Source: Ignavibacteriales bacterium
GTDB taxonomy: Bacteria > Bacteroidota > Ignavibacteria > Ignavibacteriales > Ignavibacteriaceae
DNA length: 15,228 nucleotides
Direction: 5' to 3'
Assembly (NCBI GenBank): GCA_027349615.1
Contig: DAIEML010000029.1
Coordinates: forward strand, 1 to 15,228
The notes beneath the pieces are model-generated. The model worked only from the letters and a program-made list of their open reading frames with translations, had not been told where the DNA came from and did not search any database. Positions 14,200-15,228 of this stretch are shown here, piece after piece (position 1 is the stretch's first letter; every line of letters begins with the position of its first letter). Made by a program: the position numbers and the translations under genes.

Positions 14200-15228
14200 T
14201 TATTTAGCCAATAATTCTGTTAATTTGTTTTGAAGAATTTCTTCTGCAAGCTTAACATGTTTTTCTTCAGTTCTTAAACCTGAAATAACTAATCTGCAAA
14301 CAAATTTGCCGTTCAATTTTGTATGAGTTAAAAATATTTTCCCGGTTGAATTAATTTCGTTTATTAAATTTTCATTTAATTCATCGAGCTTTTGTTCATC
14401 ATTTATTTTTTGTGGATGAGCGCGAAAACAAATTGTGCTGAATGGAACCGGCGCCATCCTTTCAAACATTTGATTTTGATCTATCCAGTTTGCAAAAACT
14501 TTTCCAAGCCTTAAATGTTCTTTAATTCTATTTGATAAACCTTCAACTCCAAAATACCGAATAATAAACCAAAGCTTTAATGAACGAAATCGCCTTCCTA
14601 ATTGAATTCCATAATCCATATAATTTGTTACAACATTATCTTCAGAAGTTTTTAAATATTCGGGAATTAAACTAAAAGCTTGTTTTAGAATTTTTGGTTT
14701 ACGCGTAAATAAAATGCTAAGATCAACCGGAGTAAACATCCATTTATGAGGGTTAACAACAAGTGAATCTGCTTTTTCGATTCCGTCTAAAATAAATCGC
14801 ATTTCAGGAATCATCGCAGCAACACCAGCATGAGCCGCGTCTACATGAAGCCAAAGATTTTCTCTCTGGCAAATTTCTGCAATTTCATTTACCGGATCGA
14901 TACTTGTTGTTGATGTTGTTCCAACTGTAGCAATAACACAAAATGGCAATAAGCCGTTTTTTTTATCTTTGGCAATTGCTTTTTCTAAAAGCGATGGAAT
15001 CATTCTGAAATCTTTATCGACAGGAATTTTTTGTATTCCTTCAATTCCAATTCCAAGAGTTATAGCTCCTTTTTCAATTGAAGAATGAGATTGTTCTGAT
15101 GTATAAATTTTTAATCGCTTAATCTCATTTCTTCCCGCAAGTCCTTTTTGGCGAATTTGATATTCGCTTATTTCTTCCCGAGCAGCAGCAATTGCGTGCA
15201 TAGAACTTACCGATGCAGTATCATAAAT
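14200..15228 (-). CDS. PLP-dependent aromatic-L-amino-acid-decarboxylase-family enzyme (group II), N-terminus beyond window
   Basis: Partial: the frame runs off the right edge, reading IYDTASVSSMHAIAAARE from base 15228. The ATG at 15201 is therefore internal. About 342 residues are visible of an expected 470 or so. The family removes CO2 from amino acids (Phe, Tyr, Trp or DOPA in studied members) to give amines. HVDAAHAG holds the Asp that pairs with the PLP pyridine nitrogen. NPHKWM holds the Schiff-base Lys (codon 14743-14745). The Tyr of IPEYLKTSE lies exactly 29 residues after that Lys, as Tyr332 follows Lys303 in human DDC, so the loop residue separating true decarboxylases from aldehyde synthases is kept. 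LGRRFRSLKLWF also matches. Substrate cannot be fixed, and a glutamate/aspartate-type relative is less likely. It is first of the visible minus-strand operon, upstream of marC. Confidence 0.9.
   Translation of the reverse strand: MYDTASVSSMHAIAAAREEISEYQIRQKGLAGRNEIKRLKIYTSEQSHSSIEKGAITLGIGIEGIQKIPVDKDFRMIPSLLEKAIAKDKKNGLLPFCVIATVGTTSTTSIDPVNEIAEICQRENLWLHVDAAHAGVAAMIPEMRFILDGIEKADSLVVNPHKWMFTPVDLSILFTRKPKILKQAFSLIPEYLKTSEDNVVTNYMDYGIQLGRRFRSLKLWFIIRYFGVEGLSNRIKEHLRLGKVFANWIDQNQMFERMAPVPFSTICFRAHPQKINDEQKLDELNENLINEINSTGKIFLTHTKLNGKFVCRLVISGLRTEEKHVKLAEEILQNKLTELLAK

Noticed and set aside
15199..15201. ATG as the decarboxylase start
   Set aside because: The family motif DTASVSSM continues upstream in frame to the window edge, so the gene is truncated there.
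1..15228. tRNA, rRNA, insertion sequence, phage or toxin-antitoxin genes
   Set aside because: None of the frames or gaps shows cloverleaf-like sequence, transposase or integrase motifs, terminal inverted repeats with target duplications, or small paired genes of that kind.

Overview
The window is AT-rich, with coding sequence dominated by AAA, GAA, ATT and TTA codons. It looks like a chromosomal segment of a free-living member of the Bacteroidota/Chlorobiota group, most like the Ignavibacteria. The main clue is the C-terminal type A sorting domain (NYPNPFNPST ... GVYFYKI ... KKMILMK) on the first protein, a type IX secretion signal found in that group. The lack of Shine-Dalgarno sequences before several genes and a NusG paralogue of the UpxY type agree with this. 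The assignment is inference from sequence character; there is no rRNA or other marker gene in the window.

Layout. 1-1947 (+): the 3' part of a secreted subtilisin-family (S8) protease with a T9SS sorting domain. 1948-2548: a 601-bp gap without a convincing gene, holding a 14-copy, indel-free 21-bp tandem array at 2059-2352. 2549-3559 (+): a glycosylasparaginase with a twin-arginine-like export signal. 3644-5248 (+): a soluble PAS histidine kinase fused to a degenerate receiver. 5359-9915 (+): a closely spaced, probably co-transcribed run of UDP-glucose dehydrogenase, UpxY/NusG-like antiterminator, YhaM-type 3'-5' exonuclease, exported TPR protein and class III-like sirtuin. 9937-10398 (-): a MarR regulator, divergent from 10565-11008 (+), ribose-5-phosphate isomerase B. 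11063-15228 (-): a probable operon, read from the right edge, of an aromatic-amino-acid-decarboxylase-family enzyme (cut by the window end), a MarC membrane protein and a large membrane-bound four-PAS histidine kinase.

How the genes fit together. Most are housekeeping or accessory genes of recognisable families, and no single pathway links the window. Plausible local links are ugd with upxY (UDP-glucuronate supply and antitermination of a polysaccharide operon, though no glycosyltransferases are present), decarboxylase with marC (only 4 bp apart) and the downstream sensor kinase, and marR with rpiB (shared 166-bp divergent region).

I saw no tRNA, rRNA, CRISPR array, transposase, phage gene or toxin-antitoxin pair, and no clear new multi-gene system. 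The least explained element is the 21-bp array; the degenerate receiver and a four-cysteine cluster in one PAS domain are smaller oddities.
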